Below are positions 52,912 to 63,140 of a stretch of 64,000 nucleotides of DNA, in pieces. Source of the DNA: Paenibacillus sp. 1781tsa1 (GTDB lineage: Bacteria > Bacillota > Bacilli > Paenibacillales > Paenibacillaceae); the NCBI RefSeq assembly GCF_024159265.1, contig NZ_JAMYWY010000001.1:3472001-3536000 (forward strand), read 5' to 3'. The first letter of the stretch is position 1. Every line of letters begins with the position of its first letter. The position numbers and the translations under genes are program-made. A model generated the notes under the pieces. It was not told the origin of the DNA and did not search any database. It was given only the letters and a program-made list of their open reading frames with translations.

Positions 52912-54333
52912 ATGAATAAACAAGGTTTGAATCCATATCTTCCATCCTGGGAGTACGTACCTGATAGTGAGCCTTATGTATTCAATGAAAGAGTGTATGT
53001 GTATGGTTCACATGACCGTTTTAACGGACATGCCTTCTGTCTGAACGATTATGTATGCTGGTCTGCACCCGTGAATGACCTTGGGGATTGGAGAAATGAA
53101 GGGGTGATCTACCGAAAAACAGATGACCCACTGAATCCGAATGGACATATGTGTCTGTATGCGCCAGATGTAACAGTGGGGCCCGATGGGCGGTATTATC
53201 TGTATTATGTGCTGGATAAGGTACCCGTTGTTTCGGTGGCTGTATGTGACACACCTGCCGGCAAATATGAATTCTATGGTTATGTACAATATGGCGACGG
53301 CACTCGTCTGGGTGAAAGAGAAGGGGACGAGCCCCAGTTCGATCCCGGCGTGATGACTGAAGGACAGCACACTTATCTATATACCGGCTTCTGTGCGGCC
53401 GGAGATCAATCCAGACATGGCGCGATGTCCACGATGCTAGGTCCGGATATGCTGACGATTGTGGAAGAACCTGTATTCGTAGCACCAAGCGAGCCTTACA
53501 GTGAGGGCAGCGGTTATGAGGGCCATGAATTTTTTGAAGCGCCTTCCATCCGGAAGAGAGGGGATACCTACTACCTAGTGTATTCCTCTATCGTTATGCA
53601 TGAATTATGTTATGCCACCAGCCTATTTCCAAACAGAGGATTTACATATCAGGGCGTCATCGTAAGCAACTGTGATCTCCATATCGACTCCTACAAACCT
53701 GCTGACAAACCCATGTATTATGGAGGCAATAACCATGGCAGCATTGTGGAGATTAACGGAGACTGGTATGTCTTCTATCACCGTCATACCAATGGGGACG
53801 CATTCAACCGCCAGGGTTGTATTGAGAAGATATCTTTTGAAGAGGACGGCAGCATTCCTCAGGTGGAAATGACCTCCTGTGGTCCGAGTGGTAGACCGCT
53901 TGAAGGAAAAGGCGAGTACCCCGCATATCTTGCATGTAATCTTTTGACCAGAGATGATCAGAAGTACACGGGAGGTTTCGGGGCAGGCGCCTGGCTGGAC
54001 AGCCGATTTCCGAAGATAACCCAGGATGGAAGAGATGGTGATGAAGAGATCGGTTATATTGCCAACATGGTTGAATCCGCAACGGCAGGGTTTAAGTATT
54101 TTGATTGCCGAGGAATTCGCCAGGTCTCGATCAAGGTACGGGGATATTGTCACGGGGCATTTGAGGTCAAAACCGCATGGGACGGTCCTGTCCTCGGTAC
54201 AATCCCGGTACATTTCACAAATCATTGGAAACCCTATTCAGCCGAGATAACGATTCCGGATGGTGTACAGGCTTTGTATTTTACGTACAGAGGTTCAGGA
54301 AGTGCCAGCCTTGCATCATTTATTTTAGCGTAA
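52912..54333 (+). CDS. GH43-family glycosidase
   Basis: A 473-residue intracellular enzyme. N-terminal GH43 propeller (about 1-330: NPYLPSWEYVPDSEPYVF, YAPDVTVGPDGRYYLYY, the blade HEFFEAPSIRKRGDTYYLVY and NNHGSIVEINGDWYVFYHRH) followed by a C-terminal beta-sandwich (about 345-473) of carbohydrate-binding type. The usual first Asp motif is replaced by DSEPYVF, a feature of certain GH43 subfamilies acting on arabinan or galactan side chains. Controlled presumably by the divergent AraC protein. Confidence 0.82.
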   Translation: MNKQGLNPYLPSWEYVPDSEPYVFNERVYVYGSHDRFNGHAFCLNDYVCWSAPVNDLGDWRNEGVIYRKTDDPLNPNGHMCLYAPDVTVGPDGRYYLYYVLDKVPVVSVAVCDTPAGKYEFYGYVQYGDGTRLGEREGDEPQFDPGVMTEGQHTYLYTGFCAAGDQSRHGAMSTMLGPDMLTIVEEPVFVAPSEPYSEGSGYEGHEFFEAPSIRKRGDTYYLVYSSIVMHELCYATSLFPNRGFTYQGVIVSNCDLHIDSYKPADKPMYYGGNNHGSIVEINGDWYVFYHRHTNGDAFNRQGCIEKISFEEDGSIPQVEMTSCGPSGRPLEGKGEYPAYLACNLLTRDDQKYTGGFGAGAWLDSRFPKITQDGRDGDEEIGYIANMVESATAGFKYFDCRGIRQVSIKVRGYCHGAFEVKTAWDGPVLGTIPVHFTNHWKPYSAEITIPDGVQALYFTYRGSGSASLASFILA

Positions 54334-54368
54334 TCCTCCAGAAATGATCTGAGCAATCCAGGCAAAAT

Positions 54369-54404
54369 AAAGCAGCTGCTGGTTATCCAGTAGCTGCTTT
54401 GTTG
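54369..54404. terminator. Bidirectional terminator
   Basis: AAAGCAGCTGCTGG pairs with CCAGTAGCTGCTTT around TTAT, between convergent GH43 and AraC genes. T-rich sequence follows on both strands. Confidence 0.75.
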
Positions 54405-54456
54405 ACCGATCAGTCTCTGCGGATCAGACGATTGAGGTTTTTTTATCGTTAAACTT

Positions 54457-55371
54457 TTAGTTATCCGCATCGTTGGTTTCTACAGCCTGCTGCGAATGAC
54501 TGCGAAATTCACTTGGCGCGATGCCTGTCCACCGCTTGAACTGGCGGCTGAAATGCGCATTGGTCTTATACCCCAGCATCATCGCAATATGATCTATGTT
54601 CAGGTCGGTTTGTTTTAACAAGCGCTGCGCTTCGTTCAGAAGGGTTTCCGATAGAAATTTACGCGGAGCGATGCCGTAAACCTGCCGAAATATACGATTA
54701 ACCTGTGACGGACTAATGCTCAGCGATTTGGCAATGTCCTGAATCCAGGTTCGCTCGCTCTCCTGAATCTCCCCATGAAGATGGATATATCTCACCGAAT
54801 CCTCAATGTGCTCAGCAATCTGATGGGCAATGGTTTCTTTTCTCGACAACCTAACGGAGGCTTGCTGAGATAATTGTCCGACCAGAGAACCTAGCAGTTC
54901 GAACACAGCGGCATGTACCTTCATCTGCTTGGAAGAAGATAGTGAACTCGACAAATGCTCTGTGGCCAGATTATACAAGGTAGACAGGGAAGAAGAAAGC
55001 CCTAGAGCCAAATTCGAATTTGCCGGGTAATAGATGTCTTTGCAACGGTTGAGTTCTCTGCAAAAGGAAGTATCATGTACACTGAAATGCACGGAAAAGT
55101 ATGTGAATCCCTCCGGTCCGGCACCCGTACAGGAATGCGTCATACCAGGGCGAATAAACAAAAGATCGCCTACGGTCTGACTGTATAACTGTCCGTTAAC
55201 AACCATATTCATCTGGCCGTCCATCATCCAGTGCACTTCATACATTGAATGCTCATGAGACGGATAAGTCCAGCTTGAATCCACTTTTCTTGCATGTAGC
55301 CCCAATAATTGAAAAGACATGCGAACATCGGGCAGACGACCTAAATACACGGCTTCCGAAAGCTTGGTCAC
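54457..55371 (-). CDS. AraC-family transcriptional regulator of the pentonate operon
   Basis: A 304-residue activator with a cupin domain (about 20-110, with SHEHSMYEVHWMMDGQ) and a C-terminal AraC double HTH (about 205-295, the second ending FSRQFKRWTGIAPSEFR). It starts with GTG after AAGGAGGT. It is divergent from the FAH-ALDH-dehydratase operon, and two copies of a 19-bp element lie in the shared region (55421 and 55599). A pentose, pentonate or keto-acid inducer is likely. Confidence 0.87.
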   Translation of the reverse strand: MTKLSEAVYLGRLPDVRMSFQLLGLHARKVDSSWTYPSHEHSMYEVHWMMDGQMNMVVNGQLYSQTVGDLLFIRPGMTHSCTGAGPEGFTYFSVHFSVHDTSFCRELNRCKDIYYPANSNLALGLSSSLSTLYNLATEHLSSSLSSSKQMKVHAAVFELLGSLVGQLSQQASVRLSRKETIAHQIAEHIEDSVRYIHLHGEIQESERTWIQDIAKSLSISPSQVNRIFRQVYGIAPRKFLSETLLNEAQRLLKQTDLNIDHIAMMLGYKTNAHFSRQFKRWTGIAPSEFRSHSQQAVETNDADN

Positions 55372-55744
55372 AGCACCCCAACCTCCTTATCCTTCTATAT
55401 ACCAACATCTTACCGTTTCGTCTATATCAATTGAACTAACTATTTACACAGAAACGGAGAGGACAGAAAAAACCTGAAAAAGCGAAGCGGTCGCCTTTAT
55501 CACCGGATTTTCCCCTTGTGAAGAGGGAATCAAAAAAATCTGGGGATAACAGTGATTGGAAGGTTATTCTGTCATCGGAGTGTCCGTGTAAATCATCTTT
55601 AGTTCAACTGATATAGATTTATCTTAACAGAAAAAAAATGCGTGAAAAGGGTAATTCGCTGGAGTGATTAGAACATCGTCACGAAACCCGGCTGGTGCTA
55701 TGGTAATATTATCAACCCAATAGGGAGAATGGGGGCAAGCTTGA
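55372..55744. promoter_or_regulatory. Divergent control region with a widely spaced inverted repeat
   Basis: About 373 bp without genes between the AraC regulator and the pentonate operon. TCTATATCAATTGAACTAA (55421-55439) recurs inverted at 55599-55617 with one difference, the arms 159 bp apart. One copy lies 50 bp before the araC start, the other 130 bp before the FAH start. Between them is a small hairpin (TTCCCCTTGTGAAGAGGGAA, 55508-55527). A looping regulator like AraC would fit this layout. Confidence 0.65.
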
Positions 55745-56620
55745 ATGCGAATTATTCGATTTCTGGACGGGCAACAAAAGTGGCTGGCAGCCGTTACGGA
55801 TGATGAAAAAGCCTATCGTTTGCCGCAAGCCGATTTTATGACTTTGATCCATCAAGCAAAAGAACAAGGGATATCACCTGTTCAACTTGTTGAAAGCGCT
55901 TTTAAACCATTAAACAAGCTGACGGATGATTGGACTACCTTGCACCTGATCACGCCAGTGGATGCCCCGGAAGTATGGGCGGCAGGTGTTACGTATCAAC
56001 GCAGCAGGGAAGCGAGAAATTATGAAGCTACGGATGGAAAAATGGATGCAACGACCTTTTACGATAAGGTATACGATGCGGAAAGACCCGAAATCTTCTT
56101 TAAATCTACGGCAGCACGAACGGTAGGTCCGAATGATGCCGTCACGCTCCGAAGCGACTCCACGTGGCAGATCCCGGAGCCTGAGCTTGGATTGGTGCTT
56201 GCGGGTGACGGAAGTATTGTAGGATACATTGCCGGTAATGACATGAGCTGCCGTGATATTGAAGGGGAGAATCCGCTGTATCTGCCACAAGCCAAAATGT
56301 GGCGCAACTCCTGCTCCATCGGTCCAGCTATCCGATTGGCAGAAACGGTGCAGAATCCCTACGCATTCAGCATTGTCTGCGAAATTTATCGCGCAGGTGA
56401 ACTGGTTGTCAAAAGCGAGGCAAACACAAGTGAATTAAACCGTAAGCTGGATGAATTGGTCTCTTTTTTAGCAAGGGACAATGATTTGTTTGACGGGACG
56501 GTTCTTTTGACAGGTACAAGTATCGTCCCCCCTAATGAATTTACACTTGAACCTGGAGACCGCATCGAAATATCCATTAGCGATATCGGGACACTCGTGA
56601 ATTCTGTCATTTCAAACTAA
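55745..56620 (+). CDS. FAH-family 2-keto-3-deoxypentonate dehydratase (XylX/KdaD-like)
   Basis: A 291-residue fumarylacetoacetate-hydrolase fold enzyme. The segment [16 protein letters not shown] and [19 protein letters not shown] closely follow the pattern of XylX of Caulobacter (NPEPEV…GNDVNLRDFEG) and hold the metal ligands (the Glu pair in PEPE and the Asp in RDIEG). Such enzymes remove water from 2-keto-3-deoxy-xylonate/arabinonate to give 2-oxoglutarate semialdehyde. The next two genes supply the steps after and before it. A cre-like sequence lies inside the gene (55891). Confidence 0.75.
   Translation: MRIIRFLDGQQKWLAAVTDDEKAYRLPQADFMTLIHQAKEQGISPVQLVESAFKPLNKLTDDWTTLHLITPVDAPEVWAAGVTYQRSREARNYEATDGKMDATTFYDKVYDAERPEIFFKSTAARTVGPNDAVTLRSDSTWQIPEPELGLVLAGDGSIVGYIAGNDMSCRDIEGENPLYLPQAKMWRNSCSIGPAIRLAETVQNPYAFSIVCEIYRAGELVVKSEANTSELNRKLDELVSFLARDNDLFDGTVLLTGTSIVPPNEFTLEPGDRIEISISDIGTLVNSVISN
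55891..55904 (+). promoter_or_regulatory. Possible intragenic cre box
   Basis: TGAAAGCGCTTTTA matches the cre consensus TGWAAGCGNTWNCA at 13 of 14 positions, about 150 bp into the first gene of the pentonate operon. Intragenic cre sites are known roadblocks; the match could also be due to coding sequence. Confidence 0.4.
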
Positions 56621-56640
56621 TCTATAAGGAGGATAAGACT

Positions 56641-58107
56641 ATGACCGCATTTCAAGTGGAGCAGACATACAGCAATTATATTAACGGAGAATGGGTGAAG
56701 GCCGCGTCCGGTGAGAACGAACCGAGTATCAATCCGGCGAACCGGAAGGAGGTCGTTGGCTACGTACCCACTTCCGGCGTAGAGGATTTGAACCGGGCTG
56801 TCGCAGCGGCGAAGGAAGCAGCCAAAAAATGGCGGAGGTTATCGGGCGCGGAACGCGGCAACTATCTATTTCAGGCAGCAAATGTGCTGGAACGCCGGGC
56901 CGATGAGGTTGCAGAGGCGATGACCAGAGAAATGGGCAAAACACTTCCTGAAGCCAAAGGAGAGACGATGCGCGGTGTCGCGATCTTAAGGTATTACGCC
57001 GGAGAAGGCATGCGAAAAACAGGAGACGTTATCCCATCGACAGACAGCGAAGCGCTGATGTTTACGACCCGCGTCCCCCTTGGCGTAGTAGGAGTTATTG
57101 CTCCTTGGAATTTCCCTGTAGCTATTCCGATTTGGAAAACGGCTCCGGCCTTAATCTATGGCAACACGGTTGTGTTGAAGCCGGCTCAGGAAACTGCGGT
57201 CACTGCCGCTAAAGTCATGGAATGTTTTGAAGAGGCGGGCATCCCGGCAGGCGTTCTTAATCTGATCTGCGGCAGAGGCTCAGTGATCGGATCTGCACTT
57301 GCCGAGCATCCGGATGTGGGGGGAATAACGTTTACGGGTTCCAATGAAGTGGGGAAACGGGTCGGCGCTGCAGCGCTAGCACGTGGGGCCAAGTATCAAC
57401 TTGAGATGGGTGGCAAAAACCCGATCATCATTGCGGCTGACGCTGACCTGGATTTGGCTGTGGAAGCTACCATCAGCGGTGGATTGAAATCAACAGGGCA
57501 AAAATGTACAGCGACAAGCAAGGTCATTATTGAACGGAAAGTATACGATGCCTTTAAAGAAAAGCTGCTCTCGCAAATCCAGGAAATCCGGCTGGGTGAC
57601 GGCATGTCTGCCGGAAGCTGGATGGGTCCATGTGCAAGCGAAGGACAGCTCAATACCGTGCTGAGTTACATCCAAAAAGGTCAGAATGAAGGTGCCGTTC
57701 TTCTTGCTGGTGGAAAAAGAGCGGACGGTCCGGGACTGGAAGAGGGATTCTATGTGCAACCGACTGTATTTGAAGGGGTCGAATCCCATATGTCCATTGC
57801 CCGCGAAGAAATCTTTGGCCCGGTTCTGGCCTTGATTGCGGTAGATTCGCTGGAGGAAGCGATCGAAGCGGCTAATGACAGTGACTACGGCTTAAGTGCT
57901 TCCATCTATACACAGAACGTCGGAGCCATGCTGTCTTTCATCCGGGACATGGATGCGGGACTCGTCAGAATTAATGCAGAAACGGCCGGGGTAGAGCTTC
58001 AGGCTCCGTTCGGCGGAATGAAGATGTCAAGTTCACATTCCAGAGAACAGGGGCAAGCGGCGATTGAGTTTTTTACGGCCATCAAAACGGTCTTCGTGAA
58101 GTCATAA
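56641..58107 (+). CDS. Aldehyde dehydrogenase, probable 2-oxoglutarate semialdehyde dehydrogenase
   Basis: A 488-residue NAD(P)-dependent aldehyde dehydrogenase. Catalytic Cys near residue 289 (GQKCTATS), general base Glu near 255 (LEMGGKNP), the cofactor loop [10 protein letters not shown] and [12 protein letters not shown] are present. The sequence type is that of KGSADH/YcbD, which oxidises 2-oxoglutarate semialdehyde to 2-oxoglutarate. AAGGAGG lies before the ATG, 20 bp after the previous gene. In context this is the last step of the pathway. Confidence 0.85.
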   Translation: MTAFQVEQTYSNYINGEWVKAASGENEPSINPANRKEVVGYVPTSGVEDLNRAVAAAKEAAKKWRRLSGAERGNYLFQAANVLERRADEVAEAMTREMGKTLPEAKGETMRGVAILRYYAGEGMRKTGDVIPSTDSEALMFTTRVPLGVVGVIAPWNFPVAIPIWKTAPALIYGNTVVLKPAQETAVTAAKVMECFEEAGIPAGVLNLICGRGSVIGSALAEHPDVGGITFTGSNEVGKRVGAAALARGAKYQLEMGGKNPIIIAADADLDLAVEATISGGLKSTGQKCTATSKVIIERKVYDAFKEKLLSQIQEIRLGDGMSAGSWMGPCASEGQLNTVLSYIQKGQNEGAVLLAGGKRADGPGLEEGFYVQPTVFEGVESHMSIAREEIFGPVLALIAVDSLEEAIEAANDSDYGLSASIYTQNVGAMLSFIRDMDAGLVRINAETAGVELQAPFGGMKMSSSHSREQGQAAIEFFTAIKTVFVKS

Positions 58108-58123
58108 ACTGTGGGAGGCTATC

Positions 58124-60100
58124 ATGTACGAACAGATTACGTCGATTATGGGGGAGAAGCCATCCAACGACTTCGATATCATAGCACATGCTCCAGGTGC
58201 TGCCGGACGTCTGCCTTTAACGGATGATTTGCTGCGGAATGCGCCAAGCGGCGACTTGTTCGGCATGTCCCAGAATGTTGGAATGGGCTGGAAGCCCGGG
58301 GAATTGAACGGAAAACAATTTCTGATCTTAAGTACACAAGGTGGCATACGCAATGAGGACGGCAGTCCGACAGCCCTCGGTTACCATACGGGACACTGGG
58401 AGGTCGGCCTGCTAATGAAAGCTGCCGCAGAAGAGCTGTCAAGTCGGGGCGGAATCCCGTTTGCCGGATATGTCAGCGATCCGTGTGACGGCAGATCACA
58501 GGGGACAACAGGCATGTTCGACTCACTTCCTTACCGGAACGATGCTGCTATGGTATTTCGCAGACTAATTCGCTCGCTGCCGACGCGTAAAGGCGTGCTT
58601 GGCGTCGCCACTTGTGACAAAGGTCTTCCAGCCATGATGCTCGCGCTTGCCGGCATGCCGCAATTGCCCGGCGTAATCGTTCCCGGTGGCGTCACACTTC
58701 CGCCTACCGATGGAGAGGATGCCGGTAAAATTCAGACGATCGGTGCACGGTACGTCAACGGGGAGCTTTCTCTGGAAATGGCGTCGGATTTAGGATGCCG
58801 GGCATGCGCTACACCAGGAGGAGGCTGTCAGTTTCTAGGTACCGCTGCTACAGCCCAGGTCGTAGCAGAGGCACTGGGCATGACAGTCCCGCATGCTGCA
58901 CTTGCACCTTCCGGGCAACCGATCTGGATTGAAATGGCGCGCCAATCTTCACGTGCACTCATCCATATGGAGTCTCAGGGGATGCGGATGGCTGACATTA
59001 TCACAGATGCATCCATTCGCAATGCGATGACCGTGCATGCTGCGTTTGGCGGATCGACCAATCTGCTTCTTCACATACCCGCGATTGCCCATGCAGCTGG
59101 TTTAACCGTACCCACGGTACAGGACTGGATACAGGTCAACAAGAATGTTCCAAGACTGGTTAGCGCCCTGCCAAACGGACCGATCTTTTATCCAACCATA
59201 CGTGTCTTTCAGGCCGGAGGGGTTCCAGAGGTCATGCTTCACCTCAGGCAGCTTGGTCTGTTGGATGAGTCTGTACCAACGGTTACAGGTACGTCATTGG
59301 GGCAGGTGCTGGATTGGTGGGAATCTTCCGAACGCCGTCATCTCATGCGGAAGCAGTTGAAAGAGCAGGACGGCATCGATCCGGACAGTGTCATCATGAG
59401 TGCAGAACACGCCCAGCGGCTCGGAATCTCATCTACCGTAACATTTCCAACCGGGAATATCGCTCCGGAAGGTTCTGTCATCAAGTCCACCTCTATTGAT
59501 CCTGATGTGCTGGATGAGCATGGCGTATACCGTCATCGTGGCAGAGCCAAGGTATTTACCACCGAACGCGAGGCGATCCGTGCGATTAAGACCGGAGGTA
59601 TCTCGGCTGGGGATGTGGTTGTGCTTCTCGGGCGAGGTCCATCGGGAACTGGAATGGAGGAGACGTACCAGCTAACCTCTGCGCTTAAGCATTTGTCTTT
59701 TGGCAAATACGTGTCACTGATTACGGATGCCCGGTTCTCCGGTGTTTCCACCGGAGCGTGTATTGGTCATGTTGGCCCCGAAGCGCTGGCAGGTGGGCCG
59801 ATTGGCAAGTTGCGTAACGGAGACCTGATTGACATCGTGGTGGATCGTAATACACTGGAGGGCAGCATTAACTTTATCGGAGAAGGAGAGAACGAGGTTT
59901 CTCCGGAAGAAGGTGCTGTCATTCTGGCACAAAGGTCATTCCATCCGGATATGAGGCCTGATGAAGCTTTGCCGGATGATACAAAGCTCTGGGCTGCACT
60001 ACAATCGGTCAGCGGTGGGACATGGAGAGGGAATGTGTACGATGTAGAGCGGATCATAACCGCTCTGGAAGCCGGCAAAAAAGCGCTGGGCTGGTCCTGA
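58124..60100 (+). CDS. Pentonate (xylonate) dehydratase, YjhG/YagF family
   Basis: A 658-residue IlvD/EDD-superfamily dehydratase with the length of YjhG/YagF (about 655). Fe-S cluster cysteines are seen in [20 protein letters not shown] and [13 protein letters not shown]; the latter segment continues [15 protein letters not shown], as in this family. It dehydrates D-xylonate or a related pentonate to the 2-keto-3-deoxy acid, the substrate of the FAH enzyme two genes upstream. 16 bp after the dehydrogenase gene. Confidence 0.88.
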   Translation: MYEQITSIMGEKPSNDFDIIAHAPGAAGRLPLTDDLLRNAPSGDLFGMSQNVGMGWKPGELNGKQFLILSTQGGIRNEDGSPTALGYHTGHWEVGLLMKAAAEELSSRGGIPFAGYVSDPCDGRSQGTTGMFDSLPYRNDAAMVFRRLIRSLPTRKGVLGVATCDKGLPAMMLALAGMPQLPGVIVPGGVTLPPTDGEDAGKIQTIGARYVNGELSLEMASDLGCRACATPGGGCQFLGTAATAQVVAEALGMTVPHAALAPSGQPIWIEMARQSSRALIHMESQGMRMADIITDASIRNAMTVHAAFGGSTNLLLHIPAIAHAAGLTVPTVQDWIQVNKNVPRLVSALPNGPIFYPTIRVFQAGGVPEVMLHLRQLGLLDESVPTVTGTSLGQVLDWWESSERRHLMRKQLKEQDGIDPDSVIMSAEHAQRLGISSTVTFPTGNIAPEGSVIKSTSIDPDVLDEHGVYRHRGRAKVFTTEREAIRAIKTGGISAGDVVVLLGRGPSGTGMEETYQLTSALKHLSFGKYVSLITDARFSGVSTGACIGHVGPEALAGGPIGKLRNGDLIDIVVDRNTLEGSINFIGEGENEVSPEEGAVILAQRSFHPDMRPDEALPDDTKLWAALQSVSGGTWRGNVYDVERIITALEAGKKALGWS

Positions 60101-60162
60101 TATCTACCTTTCGTGTATCTGCTGTTGTACAGATCATCACTTTCATACCGGAGGTTTCTTCC

Positions 60163-61818
60163 ATGAATAAGATTAAGAATATGATCACCAATCCCATCCT
60201 TGCCGGTTTCCATCCCGATCCGTCCATATGCCGAGCGGGGGAGGATTATTATATTGCCACGTCCACCTTTGAATGGTTCCCTGGTGTACGGATTCACCAT
60301 TCCCGGGATCTGGTTCATTGGCGGCCCATCGCTTCTCCGCTGACTCGTGTAACGCAGTTAAACATGGAGGGAAACATTAATTCCGGAGGTGTGTGGGCAC
60401 CCTGTCTTAGTTACGACAACGGCGTGTTTTACCTGATCTACACCGATGTCAAAAGTCGGGTAGGCGCTTTTAAAGATACCCACAATTACCTTGTGACCGC
60501 AACGGATATCGAAGGCCCTTGGTCGGAACCCGTGTATTTGAACAGCAGCGGTTTTGATCCTTCCCTGTTTCATGATGAGGACGGGCGCAGTTGGCTGGTC
60601 AATATGATCTGGGATCACCGGAAGGGCAAAAATCGGTTTGCAGGCATCGTTCTGCAGGAGTATTCGGTTCGGGAGCAAAAGCTGGTCGGGCCAGCCAAGA
60701 ACATTTTTAAAGGAACCGCTCTAGGACTGACCGAAGCACCTCATCTGTATAAACACAAGGACTATTATTATCTCATTACGGCTGAAGGGGGAACCGGTTA
60801 TGAGCATGCGGTTACAGCAGCACGTTCCCGTACACTAGAAGGCCCTTACGAGGTTGATCCTGCAAATCCGATCCTTACTTCATATGGCAGAACGGATTTG
60901 GCTCTGCAAAAGGCAGGCCACGGTAGTCTAGTCGAAACGCATACCGGCGAATGGTACATGGCTCATCTTGTCGGACGACCCGTTCATCACAAATATTGCA
61001 TTCTTGGACGTGAGACCGCACTTCAGAAGTGTACGTGGAGCGAGGACGGCTGGCTGAAGCTTGCTAGCGGTAACCGGTATCCCGAGGTCCAGGTCATTGC
61101 ACCAAAGATTACGGCACATCCGTTTGAACCGATAGCGGAAATGGATCACTTTGATCAATTCGAGCTTCGGAATGACTGGAATACTCTTCGCATTCCACCC
61201 GACCCGACTTGGCTCAGCTTGACGGAACGTCCCGGTCACTTGCGCTTGCACGGTATGGAGTCGATGAGTTCAACGCATAGGCAAAGCATGATCGCGCGGA
61301 GATTACAAACGTTTGAGTGTGAAGCCGAAACAGCCCTGGAATTTGCGCCGGACCATCCACAGCAAATGGCAGGATTAATTTTGTACTACGATACCAAGGA
61401 CTATCTCTATTTACGTGTAACTTATCATGAAGAGAAGGGGCGGTGCTTGGGAATTATTCAGTCCAAGTACGGGGTGTACGACGAACTGTTGGAGGATATT
61501 CCGCTAGAATCGATGAATACGCTCCGCTTAAAAGCAGTGGTTGATCATGATCGCGCCCGCTTTTACTATGTGTTAAATAGTGATTCATCCTGGAATCATG
61601 TAGGCGAGTGGGTTGATATCACACATCTGTCCGATGAATCTCCAGAGTATATTCGGTTTACGGGAACCTACATCGGACTTTGTGTGCAGGATCTCGGCGG
61701 AACCCGAAAACATGCCGATTTTGATTACTTTGTGTATAGAGAAACAAAGCATGAAGTAAATGCATTGGGCCATATAGATTCTGCGGATGGTGTGTCTGGA
61801 GAGTTATCAAGAAATTAG
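60163..61818 (+). CDS. xynB: Beta-xylosidase, GH43
   Basis: A 551-residue intracellular exo-enzyme of the XynB type (GH43 subfamily 11): five-bladed propeller (about 1-320) plus a C-terminal beta-sandwich. Catalytic residues are placed in GFHPDPSICR (general base Asp), SGFDPSLFHDEDGRSW and GLTEAPHLYK (acid Glu). It releases xylose from xylo-oligosaccharides, directly feeding the oxidative pathway encoded upstream. ATG 60163 is chosen for the GGAGG site eight bases before; a longer in-frame extension overlaps the dehydratase gene and is rejected. Confidence 0.9.
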   Translation: MNKIKNMITNPILAGFHPDPSICRAGEDYYIATSTFEWFPGVRIHHSRDLVHWRPIASPLTRVTQLNMEGNINSGGVWAPCLSYDNGVFYLIYTDVKSRVGAFKDTHNYLVTATDIEGPWSEPVYLNSSGFDPSLFHDEDGRSWLVNMIWDHRKGKNRFAGIVLQEYSVREQKLVGPAKNIFKGTALGLTEAPHLYKHKDYYYLITAEGGTGYEHAVTAARSRTLEGPYEVDPANPILTSYGRTDLALQKAGHGSLVETHTGEWYMAHLVGRPVHHKYCILGRETALQKCTWSEDGWLKLASGNRYPEVQVIAPKITAHPFEPIAEMDHFDQFELRNDWNTLRIPPDPTWLSLTERPGHLRLHGMESMSSTHRQSMIARRLQTFECEAETALEFAPDHPQQMAGLILYYDTKDYLYLRVTYHEEKGRCLGIIQSKYGVYDELLEDIPLESMNTLRLKAVVDHDRARFYYVLNSDSSWNHVGEWVDITHLSDESPEYIRFTGTYIGLCVQDLGGTRKHADFDYFVYRETKHEVNALGHIDSADGVSGELSRN

Positions 61819-61872
61819 AATATTCTGTTATATCGCCTAAATGTTGTAAGGTTGACTCGTAATAAAATATTT

Positions 61873-61927
61873 CTGTTCAGATAAAGCAGCGCTCCCTTGT
61901 GAAGGGGGCGCTGCTTTATCTGAACAG
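61873..61927. terminator. Exceptionally long hairpin (55 bp)
   Basis: A 26-bp stem from CTGTTCAGATAAAGCAGCGC to its complement, with two G-T type mismatches and a 3-nt loop (GTG). It lies after the xylosidase gene. No long T-run follows, but TTTAT in the arm may serve in termination of the core hairpin. Confidence 0.65.
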
Positions 61928-62001
61928 GGATGAATAACTACATAATAATATGATATTATGTTTGTCGGTAACAGGTCGAACATAATAGTTGGAGGCGTAT
62001 T

Positions 62002-62352
62002 ATGAAATTATATAAAGTTGTTCAACCCCATAATTCAAACTATCCTGATCCCATCGTTTTAGCTAAAGGAGATACGATCCTATATGGGAGAGAAGATACT
62101 GAATTCCCCAACTGGATTTTCTGTGAATCCGTGCATTCTAAAAAATGTGGCTGGGTACCGAAGCAAATATTAAGCACTCCCAATGAAGAACAGATCGCGA
62201 CTGCATTATCAGATTATTCTGCACACGAATTAACCGTAAAACCCGGTATCATCGTTACAAAAGAATTTGAACTAAATGAATGGAGTTTTGTTCATACCGC
62301 AGAAGGTGAAAAGGGCTGGTTACCAAATAAGGTATTAACTCCATCGGATTAA
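62002..62352 (+). CDS. Small protein with two SH3-like domains
   Basis: A 116-residue cytoplasmic protein. Two halves (about 1-57 and 60-114) share the SH3-like beta pattern ending in GWVPKQIL and GWLPNKVL, each with a preceding Trp (NWIFCES, EWSFVHT). No signal peptide, so it is not a wall-binding SH3b protein; it probably binds peptides or proteins. GGAGG stands before the ATG. Function unknown. Confidence 0.7.
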   Translation: MKLYKVVQPHNSNYPDPIVLAKGDTILYGREDTEFPNWIFCESVHSKKCGWVPKQILSTPNEEQIATALSDYSAHELTVKPGIIVTKEFELNEWSFVHTAEGEKGWLPNKVLTPSD

Positions 62353-62403
62353 AATCAGGAAATTATGCACTAACAATTGGGAGTAATCTAAGGAGAGATC
62401 CAG

Positions 62404-63135
62404 ATGTATCTAAAAGAATTTGATTTGGATTTACCCTATATTGTAGATCATGAAAATATTGAATCTATAATGAAAAAACAAAAATGTGAGTACAGCGAAG
62501 CAATAAAATTAGATTATGCGTTGAATTGGAAATGGAAAAGACGCTCTTTTAGATTGGAAACTCGCTGTATTACAGCGATGTATGAACGTCTATTTGGGAA
62601 ATACAATACGAAAGATTGTCGGAAAGTACTAGTAGAATGTGTAGAAAACATTACGGATGAACGGATTGTTAACACTTCTGGTGTGTGTTCGGTACCAATC
62701 CAATTTAGTTTGAATGACTTTAATGAAAAAAATGAGTTGGAGAAAAAAAAGACTACGCTTCGAATGCTAATGGAAGGCATAGAGAAACTTGCTCTACGTA
62801 ATAATTGGGAGGTTGATCCATTTAGGGAGATCGCTTTGCAAATAGAGAAGTTGGGTTATGTGAATGAATGGACTTGGAAAAGATCCGTAAAGAGCCCTAA
62901 TAAGAAGTACAATGCTAAAGTTATATGCCATCATAATGTAGAAAACATGGATATATTCATATCCGTTTTACAACGAGATGGTACGCAAGTACTCTTAGAG
63001 AAGGTCAAATCAGAACAACCAGATGAATTTGCCTACGCTAGACATCTAGGCGAACTTACATGGGTATCTGATTTAGAAGTTGCTTTGATTAATAAAAAAG
63101 GCACTGAAAAGTATTCTGTAACCCTGGAACACTAA
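62404..63135 (+). CDS. Hypothetical protein
   Basis: A 243-residue soluble protein I do not recognise. It is rich in charged residues with a helical N-terminal part (about 15-150) and a beta-rich end (about 165-240, NAKVICHHNVENMDIFISVLQ). No transmembrane segment or known catalytic motif. It follows the SH3 gene by 51 bp and may be co-transcribed. AGGAGAG lies before the ATG. AT-richer than most neighbours, which hints at a separate origin. Confidence 0.6.
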   Translation: MYLKEFDLDLPYIVDHENIESIMKKQKCEYSEAIKLDYALNWKWKRRSFRLETRCITAMYERLFGKYNTKDCRKVLVECVENITDERIVNTSGVCSVPIQFSLNDFNEKNELEKKKTTLRMLMEGIEKLALRNNWEVDPFREIALQIEKLGYVNEWTWKRSVKSPNKKYNAKVICHHNVENMDIFISVLQRDGTQVLLEKVKSEQPDEFAYARHLGELTWVSDLEVALINKKGTEKYSVTLEH

Positions 63136-63140
63136 TTATT

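Noticed and set aside
53623..54225. 200-codon antisense frame inside the GH43 gene
   Set aside because: Mirror of a strong coding frame, with no recognisable domain or ribosome site.
60022..60162. Longer N-terminus for the beta-xylosidase
   Set aside because: It would overlap the dehydratase gene by 79 bases; GGAGG supports ATG 60163.
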